DNA of 49,002 nt from Candidatus Stahliibacteriota bacterium (GTDB lineage: Bacteria > Hydrothermota > Tepidihabitantia > SM23-42). Positions 23,026 to 32,184 of the stretch are shown here, piece by piece (position 1 is the stretch's first letter; each line of letters starts with the position of its first letter). Below the pieces are notes generated by a model, which saw only the letters and a program-made list of their open reading frames with translations, had not been told where the DNA came from and did no database searches. The DNA lies in NCBI GenBank assembly GCA_030602565.1, contig JAUVZL010000013.1:1-49002 (forward strand). The letters run 5' to 3'. A program made the translations under genes and the position numbers.

Positions 23026-24276
23026 GTGGAGCTCAGATTCGGCAAAAAAACTGTTAATTGCGAGGTTTTTGACGAGAATTTAATGGGTGTATTAGAGTAT
23101 TCTCGACATGAGGTTGGGCCTTTGAAACAAATCCTGGAGCAGTGTATTCTTAATCCCATAGGTAAACCCCGTTTAATTGATTTGTTAAAGAAGAATAAAC
23201 CAAAAGATCTGGTTATCATCGTTTCTGATATAACCCGTTCAATCGCTGATTACGCAATAACCTTGGGGTTTCTGGTCAGTGAAGTAGTAGAGGCTGGGAT
23301 TGATGAAGAAAATATTGAGTTTGTAGTTGCTCTGGGTACCCATCGAAAGCATACGCCTGAAGAAAACGAGTTACTTTATGGAAACCTGGTTTCTGATTTT
23401 CGATTCTCATTTCATGACTGTTATAATGACCTTGTCTCTATTGGAAAAACGAGTTCAGGTCTTGAAATACAGGTTAATAAGCGGGTAAGAGCCGCTGATT
23501 TTGTGATCGCTACGGGTCGGGTAAATTTTCATTATCTAGCTGGTTTTTCCGGGGGTAGAAAAGCAATACTCCCGGGGATTTCTTCTTACGAGACGATCAG
23601 AAGCAATCACTGTAAGTTAAGACGCGATGGTGTCTCATTGGGTAGGATTGAGTCCAATATAATTGCTCAGGAGATGGATGAGGCAGCCCAGTTATTCGGG
23701 GTTGATTATCTGCTGAATGTGGTTGAGACACCTGACAAGCAAATCGCCGGGGTATTTTGTGGTGATGCGGTTCACGCATACAAGACCGCGGTTGAATATT
23801 TTAAGTTAGAACGCATATCAAAAATAGCAAAGCAGGCAGATTGCGCGATCGTCTCGGCTGGCGGGTATCCAAAAGACAGAACATTTTATGCTGGCCATAA
23901 GGCGATAAACAATGCTGTAAATGCAGTAAGACAAGGTGGTTCAATAGTCCTGGTCAGCGAGTGTGAAGAGGGTATAGGTAATCCGGAGTTTGAAAAGCAT
24001 ATGCTCAGTAATGGCATTGATGAGCTGTTAGACTGTCCAGAAGCAAAGATACAAGTCGGCGGGCACCGTGCCTTTAAAACTTCTCAGTTACTTAAAAATT
24101 ATAAAATATACGTAGTTTCTAAATTAGATTCCAAGGTGCTGTCACAGATGAACTTTATACCAGTCAAGAATATTGATAGCGCAATAGACCAAGTTAAGAA
24201 GAATTGCGGTCAGGATTTCAAGGTTTATGTTGTGCCCGATGGGCGGTCAGTACTTCCCGTAGTAAATGGAAAATGA
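23026..24276 (+). CDS. larA: LarA-family nickel-dependent racemase
   Basis: 416-aa protein of the LarA/DUF2088 family, which uses the nickel-pincer cofactor to racemise lactate or epimerise related 2-hydroxyacids in the cytoplasm. Recognisable: VIIVSDITRS (DxTR), VALGTHRKHTPEE (GTHR), GRVNFHYLAGFSGGRKAILPGI (His-rich active site and GGRK) and AGGYPKDRTFY. The true substrate is not certain, since the family is broad. No larB, larC or larE is in the window. Start is GTG directly after the -10 region, without a Shine-Dalgarno. NikR in the same window suggests nickel homeostasis matters for this cell. Confidence 0.85.
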   Translation: MELRFGKKTVNCEVFDENLMGVLEYSRHEVGPLKQILEQCILNPIGKPRLIDLLKKNKPKDLVIIVSDITRSIADYAITLGFLVSEVVEAGIDEENIEFVVALGTHRKHTPEENELLYGNLVSDFRFSFHDCYNDLVSIGKTSSGLEIQVNKRVRAADFVIATGRVNFHYLAGFSGGRKAILPGISSYETIRSNHCKLRRDGVSLGRIESNIIAQEMDEAAQLFGVDYLLNVVETPDKQIAGVFCGDAVHAYKTAVEYFKLERISKIAKQADCAIVSAGGYPKDRTFYAGHKAINNAVNAVRQGGSIVLVSECEEGIGNPEFEKHMLSNGIDELLDCPEAKIQVGGHRAFKTSQLLKNYKIYVVSKLDSKVLSQMNFIPVKNIDSAIDQVKKNCGQDFKVYVVPDGRSVLPVVNGK

Positions 24277-24292
24277 AATAGGAGGTTTGATT

Positions 24293-25999
24293 ATGTTGAT
24301 GCAAAAGTTACGAAAAAACATTAGATATGTTCTTGTTGTTGCTCTCGTTGGTTTTTTAGGTTTGATATTTTTTCAGTGGGGCGCAGATATTACTGGAAGG
24401 AAAGATGAGCGGAAGACAAATGTTGCAGAAATCGACGGTGTCCCGATTTCCTTTAGGGATTACATGGGTTTTGTGCGAACTAAAGAAGCTGACAATAAAA
24501 ATATTTCTCATGAGCAGATCTGGATGATGTTGCTTGAGGAAATAATGTGGAACAAGTTGATCAAAGAAGAAAGGATCCGGGTGACTGATCAAGAGATTCT
24601 GGCAATAATCAGAAGCAATCCGCCGCGTGAGATCTACGAATCAGAATATATGAAGAATGAGCAAGGGGAGTTTGACTACAATAAATACCTTGAACTTCTG
24701 AGAGCACCACAAAGCCGTGCATGGCTTCTTGAATATGAATACAAATTGCGCAAAGAAGTGCCAAGGGAGAAACTGCGTTCACTATTAGCAAGTTTTGGTT
24801 GGACATCGCCTTTTGAGGACAGTCTCGGTCTTTTTCTTCAGATGACAAAATATGATATTTCATATTTGCAGCTCCCTATGTTTCGCGCCCGGAGTTTGTT
24901 AGATATAAGTGACGATGAAGCTGCGCAGTACTATGCCAGTCATGTTGAGGACTTTACTGAACCTGAGCAGCGCGTGCTGAAGTTTGTGTTTTTTGAGAGA
25001 AAACCTACACATTATGATACGGTGGAAGCAAAGGAACGCATTGAAGATTTTGTTGCAAGAATCGAGGAAGGCGAAGATTTCCTGGAATTAGCTAAAGAGG
25101 TGAGTGATGATACATTAGTTGTCATCATCTTTGAAGGGGTTGTAGGGTTGAAACCTTACCTGATGAATGTCTATAAGACCCTGAAAAACGGCGAAATGTC
25201 GGGGATTATCAATGCTCCTCACGGTTATGAAATAATAAAGCGGATCAGTAAGGGAAAAATTTATAAGGTCAAAGCTAATATTGAAGTATCTCAGACCACG
25301 ATCGGCGAAATCTTTGATGAGATATTATCTTTCAAGGAAACCGCGCGCGAAATCGGTTTTGATTCGACCGCTGTAGAAATTGGTCTGCAAATACGCAATA
25401 CATATCCACTGGATCCAGATAATGTTAATTTTCCAGTACGTAATACAAAAAAGTTTGCCGAATTTGTCGCCAGGGCAAAATCCGACAAGATCGGCGGGCC
25501 ATTCAGCAGCTTAGGCGGTTATTATCTTTTAGTGCTTGATTCAATAATACCAGAACATAGACCGGCATTTGAGGATATTGCATCGAGAGTAAAGGGGGCA
25601 ATGGAAAAAGATCGGTTGAAAATCATCACGCGAGATCATCTCGATGACATTTACAGACAGTTAACTGCCGGTAAATCAATGGAAGAAATTGCATCAGAAG
25701 ATACCTTGCTTTTCTTTAGAGAGCGGCAAGATATTAATCTCGCCCAGGTCACGATGACTATGGGCGGCGAATTTGCCGGTCTCGTTGCCACCTTGGAACA
25801 AGGTCAACTGTCCAACCCTTTGACCATGGAATGGGCAGGTTACATAATCCGCTGCGATAAGAAAATGGACATACCTTTTGACAGCACCATGGTCATGCCC
25901 ATTCAGATGAAGAAGCAATCCCGTCTCCAGTCATTAACGGTTAATCTATTTACGCCTAAAGAAATTGAAGATAATCGGGATGATTTTTTTATCGATTGA
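24293..25999 (+). CDS. PpiD/SurA-like membrane-anchored periplasmic foldase
   Basis: 568 aa. One N-terminal membrane anchor (about 10-30, YVLVVALVGFLGLIFF) with basic residues before it puts the rest in the periplasm. A SurA_N-type helical domain (VAEIDGVPISFRDYMGFV onward, about 45-190) is followed by parvulin-like PPIase segments, one around 220-330 ending in GYEIIKRISKGK and another around 370-430 (GGPFSSLGGYYLLVLDS). It probably assists outer-membrane protein folding. I chose ATG 24293 for its perfect AGGAGG at 24280-24285; an upstream ATG at 24266 overlaps larA. It is likely transcribed with larA. Confidence 0.85.
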   Translation: MLMQKLRKNIRYVLVVALVGFLGLIFFQWGADITGRKDERKTNVAEIDGVPISFRDYMGFVRTKEADNKNISHEQIWMMLLEEIMWNKLIKEERIRVTDQEILAIIRSNPPREIYESEYMKNEQGEFDYNKYLELLRAPQSRAWLLEYEYKLRKEVPREKLRSLLASFGWTSPFEDSLGLFLQMTKYDISYLQLPMFRARSLLDISDDEAAQYYASHVEDFTEPEQRVLKFVFFERKPTHYDTVEAKERIEDFVARIEEGEDFLELAKEVSDDTLVVIIFEGVVGLKPYLMNVYKTLKNGEMSGIINAPHGYEIIKRISKGKIYKVKANIEVSQTTIGEIFDEILSFKETAREIGFDSTAVEIGLQIRNTYPLDPDNVNFPVRNTKKFAEFVARAKSDKIGGPFSSLGGYYLLVLDSIIPEHRPAFEDIASRVKGAMEKDRLKIITRDHLDDIYRQLTAGKSMEEIASEDTLLFFRERQDINLAQVTMTMGGEFAGLVATLEQGQLSNPLTMEWAGYIIRCDKKMDIPFDSTMVMPIQMKKQSRLQSLTVNLFTPKEIEDNRDDFFID

Positions 26000-26009
26000 T
26001 AAAATAGCG

Positions 26010-28055
26010 CTATTCGAGAAAATAGCCTAATAGCCCTTTGCCGATTTCAACATCAGGTATCTCCTTGATCCGTATTTTGAAATCGTAACGCCATATCTCA
26101 CCCAATTGTGTGAAGTTGAAAACCGCTTCCCAACAATGCATATTACGATTCAGACCGAAGCTATAGTCGATTAATCTCTTTTCGTCCCAATCATAACGGC
26201 CTGAATAGGTCATTGACCAATTGCGGGTTGGCTTTATCTTACCGGTGAACCAAATCTGGTACTGCCCATCTTTTGCATAGCTTTGATTGAGGCTGATTGA
26301 GAAGAAATCAGTTTTCAATGCTGCAACATTAGTCACTGAATAGTTATACTCTGTGTCATACGGGTTGACCGAGCCTCTAACCTGGGTTGCGAAGTTAGTA
26401 ATCGGGTTGGGAAAAGGGTTATAAGGGAACTCAAGAACACTATTAATTGTTGAAAGCGAATCGGTCAAGAGGTTGTACGAGCTATTTATATGAAATTTGG
26501 CAAGGGTTTTCTTTACTTGTTTTTCGCCGATTTTCGCTTCGAACACCTGACCCAGGCCAAAACTCAATCGGTTCGTTTTGTTGAAACCCGATATACCGCT
26601 GACTTTTGGGAACCCTCCAAAATCAAAATCTGGGGTATATGAATATGTGACGCCGGGTGATATTTTATGCAATATACCACTTATCCCAAACATCCTGATA
26701 CTAAACACTCGGTACAGATTAGTGGATGCGGTAGTCTCAAAGGAATATCCAAAGCGCATCGGCATTGAATTGCCTGCAGTGTCTTCATCGAAGACTGCAA
26801 GGTCAAGGTTCATTCTTGGTGAAACAGTCAAGAGGTTGAAGATATTTTGTTGCATGGATGGTGCAGTTTGGACATTTGCGCCGGTGACATCATTCGTGCC
26901 CAGCGAGTCGCTCGTTCGGCGCCTATTGACATGCCCGGCAAGCGAGTAGTTGATCAATGAAAACAGCATTTTCGAGGGTCCAGAAATTGTATAAAAGGGC
27001 AGCTTCTCAGTTACTGTGCTGGTGGTTGTATCAACAAACTTCTCTATTCTTTCATAGGAGAAGCTGTTTTTATAACCTTTGATGCTTCGACTGAGTGTTG
27101 CCTGCGATATGATTTCTTGTTCTAACCACAAAGGTGTTGTGTCGGCATACTCTCGTTGATAAGTATTGTCACTGAGATACTTTATATCGCAGTTGAAACT
27201 TGAACCAAAGAGAAAGTAGGTTGAGTTATTGCGTGCCTGAATTGTGAATCTTTCACGTTTGGAATCAGTTTCTCTAATGTAAGATCCATAGATTGAACCT
27301 TTAGAGAATGGTGAAAAATCCCAAACCCCTTCAACACGTGGCATTACGCCTTTCTTTTCCATGGCATCAAGTTGCAGCGTTATGTCGGCGTAATCTGAAA
27401 TGACTATATAGTATGCCAAGCCTCTGATGTATTTCCCAAAATCACGAGAATTGCCTATTTTGAAAGGCAAGAGGCCTGATTTCCTTTTTGATGATATCGG
27501 TACGAACCAGAAAGGTGCAGCCATTACTGGTATGCCGTGGATAAACAAAACGATTGGGCGCGCAATGACCATGTCACCGAGATATACTTTCATCTTTGGC
27601 GAATAAAAATAGTAATGCGGGGGTGTATCGCTGCACGTTGTATACTTACCCGAATAGGCGTTTACCGTGTTTTCATCTATCCAATAGATTTCTTTGCCGT
27701 CAAGAAACCCTTTATCAATTTGGGTTATGCCATGAGACATCATAGCTTTCCTGCTTTCGATATTGTAGCGCAGGTAATCACCTTTAATAGAGTCTTGTGA
27801 CTGCCGTAGATCGCAAGTGCCAAAGGCTTCCAGGATATTGCTTTCAATGTAATAGTACGCACTATCACTCGTGAGCCGGATATCCTGGTAAGTTATGATC
27901 GATGAGTCCTTCAGTATAATAATTGATTTCTCAATATCATAGATTATTTTCTTGGCACGATATTTGACTACCTCAAATGTCTGGACCAGACTGGTATCTT
28001 GTTTGATATCCAACCCTTGTCCTTGGGCAAGGATGAGGTAAAAAAAGAGGGTCAT
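26010..28055 (-). CDS. lptD: LPS-assembly protein LptD-like (OstA) outer-membrane protein
   Basis: 681 aa. A short signal sequence (about 1-14) is followed by an OstA/LptA-like N-terminal domain (VKYRAKKIIYDIEKSIIILKDS, ITYQDIRLTSDSAYY, IESNILEAFGTC). The characteristic LptD segment MVIARPIVLFIHGIPVMAAPFWFVPISSKRKSGLLP comes next (about 165-200), then a large beta-barrel rich in alternating aromatic residues. It inserts LPS or LPS-like lipids into the outer leaflet. Its first ATG overlaps the stop of the AAA/TPR gene (ATGA). Convergent with the foldase gene, with 10 bp between the stops and no visible terminator. Confidence 0.88.
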   Translation of the reverse strand: MTLFFYLILAQGQGLDIKQDTSLVQTFEVVKYRAKKIIYDIEKSIIILKDSSIITYQDIRLTSDSAYYYIESNILEAFGTCDLRQSQDSIKGDYLRYNIESRKAMMSHGITQIDKGFLDGKEIYWIDENTVNAYSGKYTTCSDTPPHYYFYSPKMKVYLGDMVIARPIVLFIHGIPVMAAPFWFVPISSKRKSGLLPFKIGNSRDFGKYIRGLAYYIVISDYADITLQLDAMEKKGVMPRVEGVWDFSPFSKGSIYGSYIRETDSKRERFTIQARNNSTYFLFGSSFNCDIKYLSDNTYQREYADTTPLWLEQEIISQATLSRSIKGYKNSFSYERIEKFVDTTTSTVTEKLPFYTISGPSKMLFSLINYSLAGHVNRRRTSDSLGTNDVTGANVQTAPSMQQNIFNLLTVSPRMNLDLAVFDEDTAGNSMPMRFGYSFETTASTNLYRVFSIRMFGISGILHKISPGVTYSYTPDFDFGGFPKVSGISGFNKTNRLSFGLGQVFEAKIGEKQVKKTLAKFHINSSYNLLTDSLSTINSVLEFPYNPFPNPITNFATQVRGSVNPYDTEYNYSVTNVAALKTDFFSISLNQSYAKDGQYQIWFTGKIKPTRNWSMTYSGRYDWDEKRLIDYSFGLNRNMHCWEAVFNFTQLGEIWRYDFKIRIKEIPDVEIGKGLLGYFLE

Positions 28056-29836
28056 TCTTTGAGAATTTCTTTGTAACTGTCTAATACAACCTTATAGTAT
28101 TTTAAAGCTTTTTTCTCATCACCCAAAGCTCGATATACATCGGCGAGACCTTCGTTGAGTGCCACGAGTATGTCCAGATCAACCGAATCCTTTTTGCGTT
28201 GACATAAATCAAGGGCTTGAGTGTAATAGTTGATCCCTGATTCATAACCCCCCTTTCTGATGGCGTGGTTTGCAGACTTCATCAGGAATTCAATTGCTTT
28301 CTTGTAGTCTTCGGCTTTAAGATAATGAAATGCTGCTTGTTCTTCAAAACCATGTATGCGCCGATAGTAATCAGCGAGACGGGCGTGTCGGTTTTGCTTG
28401 TCTTCAACTAAATTGTATATTTCGCTATGGAGAAGAGGTGAAATGAATATATAATTGTTGTAATGCCTCTGCAAATATGCCCGGTCCACAAAATAATCAA
28501 ATGAGAACAAGTTCTTTTTATCGATTGGTAGTTCATCCGGACTTATTTCAACACCAGCAACCGCAAGGCTGAGTATGAACTCTAGTTTATCGTTTTCCAG
28601 CAGGTCCAATCTTCTCTTTACTGTTGTTTCAATATCATGAAAGGCAAGACTGAAATCAGCAAGCGCGTTTTCACCCAGATATTGATTATAAAGGTAGATT
28701 ACTTTTTCTTCCTTGTACAACCGTAGATATTGTAGGACATGGAAAGGAGTTGTCGGTGGCAAGGTGACTTTTTCATCGGTGATATTTTCAACGAGATTCT
28801 CCAGACGTTTTTTCTCGATGGACCTCAGTTCAAACTCTTTCAATCCCGAGATGCCGATTTCCGACATCGCAGCGGTGAAGATGAATTGTACGTTTTCTTC
28901 AACGAGTCTCGTCATCAATTGTTCGACAAAATTTGCTGATGAGGCATCCATATTCTCGATGTCTTCAATTATTATCACTACTGGGGTGTTCCAAGAAATG
29001 CGTTTGACCACTTCGGCAACGCTCTGTGATATAATTTCGCTCCGTGTTTTGATTTCAATTTTTTCCAAAATTGATTCTTCCTCATTGAGACTTAGAAAAT
29101 CCAAAATCGCCAAGTAGGAAGTGCCGATATCCATAATTTCAAGTGATTTTAATTTTTTCTCAATGATTGTTTGTTTTTCTTCAATACTTTCAACATCGTA
29201 TACCCCAAGTATTTGAGTGACGATATCAGTTATCGGCTTCAGGGTACGGCCAATGCTGTAAGATGGACAGAAAGTTCGGTAGATTTCTTTTTCACGCCAT
29301 TCATCAGTTAACTGATCGAGAAAAATGGTCTTGCCACAGCCCTGGTGACCCAGGACAAGTACTGCATTGGTAACAGTTAACAGATTCTTAAGCAATTCAA
29401 TTTCGTTTTTTCGCGATAAGATGAGTTCTTGTTTTTTCTGCTCAGGAAATATAAGCTCACCTACTACGTTATCGAGGCGGCAGACGAGTATCTGACTCGA
29501 CATGCCTTCAATTGATAGCATGCCCAGCGATGTCAGCGCGAATTTTTCAATAACCTGTTTTTCGATCTCTTCAGAAAACAAAATTTCTTCGAACTTTGCG
29601 ATTTTAGCAAGCCCTTTGGCGAGTCCAATATACTGGGAAAAGCCAAAACGGCCTTCAGGGTAGTTCTCTTTCATCTTCAGCAAGCAGGATATAATGTTAA
29701 CATCTCGACTGCGTGCCACGATCATATCCTTCTCAGCTTGGACAATGCTACCTGAAAATCTCTCTATATTGTATATAATATCCTGGAATTTTTCCTTTGT
29801 TAAACCGCGGATGAAAATACTCAAGAAATATTCCAT
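28052..29836 (-). CDS. AAA ATPase/TPR protein with a degenerate cyclase-like N-terminus
   Basis: 594 aa. Residues 1-130 resemble the C-terminal half of class III cyclase domains: GFSQYIGLAKGLAKIAKFEEILFSEEIEKQVIEKF, LGMLSIEG and VCRLD follow the 'A.RL..A..gEIlvSe....' pattern, but both metal-binding Asp motifs are absent. A STAND/AAA-type NTPase follows with Walker A GHQGCGKT (about 163-170) and Walker B VVIIIEDIE. The C-terminus (about 500-590) has two to three TPRs. This is the layout of cyclase-AAA-TPR signalling proteins with a dead cyclase. RBS GGAG precedes the ATG. The operon (deoB-cdd-this-lptD) gives no direct hint of the signal. Confidence 0.78.
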   Translation of the reverse strand: MEYFLSIFIRGLTKEKFQDIIYNIERFSGSIVQAEKDMIVARSRDVNIISCLLKMKENYPEGRFGFSQYIGLAKGLAKIAKFEEILFSEEIEKQVIEKFALTSLGMLSIEGMSSQILVCRLDNVVGELIFPEQKKQELILSRKNEIELLKNLLTVTNAVLVLGHQGCGKTIFLDQLTDEWREKEIYRTFCPSYSIGRTLKPITDIVTQILGVYDVESIEEKQTIIEKKLKSLEIMDIGTSYLAILDFLSLNEEESILEKIEIKTRSEIISQSVAEVVKRISWNTPVVIIIEDIENMDASSANFVEQLMTRLVEENVQFIFTAAMSEIGISGLKEFELRSIEKKRLENLVENITDEKVTLPPTTPFHVLQYLRLYKEEKVIYLYNQYLGENALADFSLAFHDIETTVKRRLDLLENDKLEFILSLAVAGVEISPDELPIDKKNLFSFDYFVDRAYLQRHYNNYIFISPLLHSEIYNLVEDKQNRHARLADYYRRIHGFEEQAAFHYLKAEDYKKAIEFLMKSANHAIRKGGYESGINYYTQALDLCQRKKDSVDLDILVALNEGLADVYRALGDEKKALKYYKVVLDSYKEILKE

Positions 29837-29867
29837 ATATGCTCCGGTCGATAATAATCGTTTATCT

Positions 29868-30287
29868 TCACGTAATAAATGGTTTGGTTAACAACGTCTT
29901 GAGCGGATGAAATCTGAACTCTGCCGTTTTGTTCATTGTCACCACCATAATATTTGGGGCAAATTCGCTGATAACCTGGAGACATGCACCGCACGGCAAT
30001 ATGAAGTCGATCTGGGGCGAATAGACCAAGAGCACCTGGAATTTCCTCTCGCCTTCAGATAGCGCTTTAAATAGAGCAATTCTTTCCGCGCACATAGTCA
30101 GTGAATAGGAACTGTTTTCGATATTAGAACCGGTGTAGATCCTGCCGTCTTTGCAGAGCACCCCGGCGCCGACGCGGATCTTTGAATACGGCGCATAAGC
30201 TGTTTTGACACTTTGTTTTACTGCCCTGACCAATTCTTTAGACAGAATTTTGCTACGCGAGGCAGGCATCGAGGAAATTTTGGCCAT
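29868..30287 (-). CDS. cdd: Cytidine deaminase
   Basis: 139-aa zinc-dependent cytidine/deoxycytidine deaminase of pyrimidine salvage. Zn and catalytic motifs: TMCAERIALFKAL (CAE with the proton-shuttling Glu) and LPCGACLQVISEF (PCxxC); substrate-binding GSNIENSSYSLT. Normal homotetrameric length. The ATG at 30287 has a GAAGG site and overlaps the deoB end by 35 nt. Placement with deoB makes a nucleoside-salvage pair: deamination of cytidine and use of the pentose-1-phosphate. Confidence 0.93.
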   Translation of the reverse strand: MAKISSMPASRSKILSKELVRAVKQSVKTAYAPYSKIRVGAGVLCKDGRIYTGSNIENSSYSLTMCAERIALFKALSEGERKFQVLLVYSPQIDFILPCGACLQVISEFAPNIMVVTMNKTAEFRFHPLKTLLTKPFIT

Positions 30288-31419
30288 TTTTTATACCTTC
30301 AATATCAAGATAACAAGCAATTGTTTTTGCTAAATCGGAAAATGTTTTTCTTGTTCCCAGATCGGTGCCAGTACGTTTTGCAGTCAAAACAAGGATTGGC
30401 ACGTATTCGCGCGAATGGTCAGTTGAAGCGGTTGTCGGATCATTGCCATGGTCAGCCGTAATAAACAGCAGGTCATCTCCGTCAGTTTTCTCAATGATCC
30501 TTTCAATCCCTTGATCGATTTCAATTAACCCCTGGTTAAAACCCTCAATATCATTACGATGACCCCAGTCCATGTCAAACTGTATGAAATTCACGATAAT
30601 CAAGCCGTTATTGATTTGATCCATTGCCTTAAGCGTAAGGTCTACGCATTCAAGGTCATTCACTGAATGGTATGATTTCGTGTAGCCACGATGGCTGAAT
30701 AGATCGTCTATTTTACCGATTACTATAACGTCAAGTCCTTTATCTTTTGCAAAGTCCAGCAGGGTTGGTTCAGGGGGAAGCACTGAGAAGTCCCGGCGGT
30801 CCTTGGTTCGGTAAAAGCTCGGCGATTTCCCGGTAAAAGGACGGGCTATTACACGGGCAACATTGTGTTTGCCATGCAACAGTGCCCGGGCGATTTCACA
30901 GAATCCATACAGCTCATCAAGAGAGAAAACATCAATATGACATGCAATCTGGAAAACACTGTCCGCTGATGTGTAGACAATGGGTCGTTTGGTTGCAATA
31001 TGCTCATCACCCAGTTTTTTTATTATTTCCGTACCTGAAGCAGCAAGATTCCCTAAAATCCTATGGCGAATTTTTGTTTCGAATTCTTTGATGATCTCAT
31101 CGGGGAATCCATCAGGATAAGTTGGAAACGGTTCTTTAAGCACGAGTCCGAATAATTCCCAGTGTCCAGATGTTGAATCTTTGCCCGGTGATTTTTCAGC
31201 CATTTTGCCAAAACACGCAAGTGGTTTATCAGTCGGCTTGACACCCTTGATAGGTGCGATGTTGCCCAAACCGAGTTTTTCAAGGATTGGCAATGTTAGT
31301 CCGCCACAGCTTTGTGCGAGATTACCCAGGGTATTGGAACCCTGGTCATTATATTCTGCTGCATCAGGTAGTTCACCAATGCCGACCCCGTCTAAAATGA
31401 GCACGATCGCCCTTTTCAT
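30253..31419 (-). CDS. deoB: Phosphopentomutase
   Basis: 388-aa metal-dependent enzyme of the alkaline phosphatase superfamily that interconverts (deoxy)ribose-1-phosphate and -5-phosphate. Motifs: LILDGVGIGELPDA with the first metal Asp, GSNTLGNLA, KDSTSGHWE with the nucleophilic Thr/Ser region, DMDWGHRND and ITADHGNDPTTASTDHSRE. I took the ATG at 31419, where the family begins; the longer frame upstream is a non-coding extension. A TTTACA/TATACT promoter with 16-bp spacing ends 8 nt before the ATG and no Shine-Dalgarno is visible, so it is near-leaderless. Confidence 0.94.
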   Translation of the reverse strand: MKRAIVLILDGVGIGELPDAAEYNDQGSNTLGNLAQSCGGLTLPILEKLGLGNIAPIKGVKPTDKPLACFGKMAEKSPGKDSTSGHWELFGLVLKEPFPTYPDGFPDEIIKEFETKIRHRILGNLAASGTEIIKKLGDEHIATKRPIVYTSADSVFQIACHIDVFSLDELYGFCEIARALLHGKHNVARVIARPFTGKSPSFYRTKDRRDFSVLPPEPTLLDFAKDKGLDVIVIGKIDDLFSHRGYTKSYHSVNDLECVDLTLKAMDQINNGLIIVNFIQFDMDWGHRNDIEGFNQGLIEIDQGIERIIEKTDGDDLLFITADHGNDPTTASTDHSREYVPILVLTAKRTGTDLGTRKTFSDLAKTIACYLDIEGIKNGQNFLDACLA

Positions 31420-31427
31420 TATAAAAA

Positions 31428-31455
31428 AGTATATATAATTTTGAGTATTTGTAAA
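31428..31455 (-). promoter_or_regulatory. Promoter of deoB-cdd-AAA/TPR-lptD operon
   Basis: Minus strand: TTTACA (31455-31450), 16-bp spacer, TATACT (31433-31428), 8 nt to ATG 31419. Confidence 0.5.
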
Positions 31456-31514
31456 GGTATATTGAGGAATATTTTTATGACTGATCTGTATATATAGATA
31501 GAAAGGAGGCAGCC

Positions 31515-32120
31515 ATGAGAGACTATAAAGCAATGTATGGCGTATACCTGAGAGTTGGTATATTTTCCAGCCTGGTGATTTTTGTCATGCTTTTCACCTT
31601 TGTGCCGTATAAAGCACCCCAGCCTTATGAACTGAAAAGGGATATTGCAACCATCATCGATATCATTGATACTGAAATAGATGTTATAGAAGAACCGCCA
31701 CCAGAAGAACGTCCCAGCGTTGCAGTTGAGGCATCGAGCGAGGTGATAGATGAGGCAGTAGAGACTATTGCGAAGACTGATTTTGAGGAAGATCCGCTCA
31801 GAGTTATACCAGTAGGCCCGGAAATCGAAGTTGTGCCCTATTATCGACTTGAAGTAAAACCCAAACCTGTATTTAGCGCGAAACCTACCTATCCTGAAAT
31901 TTGCCGGCAAGCCGGTATTGAAGGCACGACTGTGGTTAAAATGTTGATCGATATAGACGGTAGTGTCATCGATGTGAAGATCTTGAAATCGAGTGGTAAT
32001 CAATTGCTCGACCAATCAGCAATTGCCGCGGCAAGAAAATCCACGTTTACACCTGCGAAACAACGGGATACACTGGTCCGGGTTTGGGTTTCCCGGCCAG
32101 TACGTTTCCAATTGAAATAA
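31515..32120 (+). CDS. tonB: TonB-family protein
   Basis: 201 aa. A single N-terminal membrane helix (about 12-32) is followed by an acidic, proline-containing periplasmic linker (EEPPPEERPSV) and a C-terminal TonB_C domain (about 118-200: KPTYPEICRQAGIEGTTVVKMLIDIDGSVIDVKILKSSG, then DQSAIAAARKSTFTPAKQRD). It transmits proton-motive force from ExbB/ExbD to outer-membrane receptors, none of which is encoded here. AAAGGAGG Shine-Dalgarno at good spacing. A bidirectional terminator follows. Confidence 0.92.
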   Translation: MRDYKAMYGVYLRVGIFSSLVIFVMLFTFVPYKAPQPYELKRDIATIIDIIDTEIDVIEEPPPEERPSVAVEASSEVIDEAVETIAKTDFEEDPLRVIPVGPEIEVVPYYRLEVKPKPVFSAKPTYPEICRQAGIEGTTVVKMLIDIDGSVIDVKILKSSGNQLLDQSAIAAARKSTFTPAKQRDTLVRVWVSRPVRFQLK

Positions 32121-32133
32121 TAACCGTATAAAG

Positions 32134-32162
32134 AAAAAGCCCCGTTTTAAACGGGGCTTTTT
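32134..32162. terminator. Bidirectional intrinsic terminator
   Basis: An A-run, a GCCCCGTTT/AAACGGGGC stem and a T-run. Symmetric, so it serves both tonB (+) and the convergent Kelch gene (-). Confidence 0.88.
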
Positions 32163-32184
32163 CCTGTAGATCGATTGTGTGTGA

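Noticed and set aside
31456-31500. Promoter for tonB
   Set aside because: TATATA-like sequences exist but no -35 hexamer at acceptable spacing could be chosen.
31419-32015. 198-aa minus-strand open frame
   Set aside because: Antisense shadow of tonB, which has a clear domain, ribosome site and terminator.
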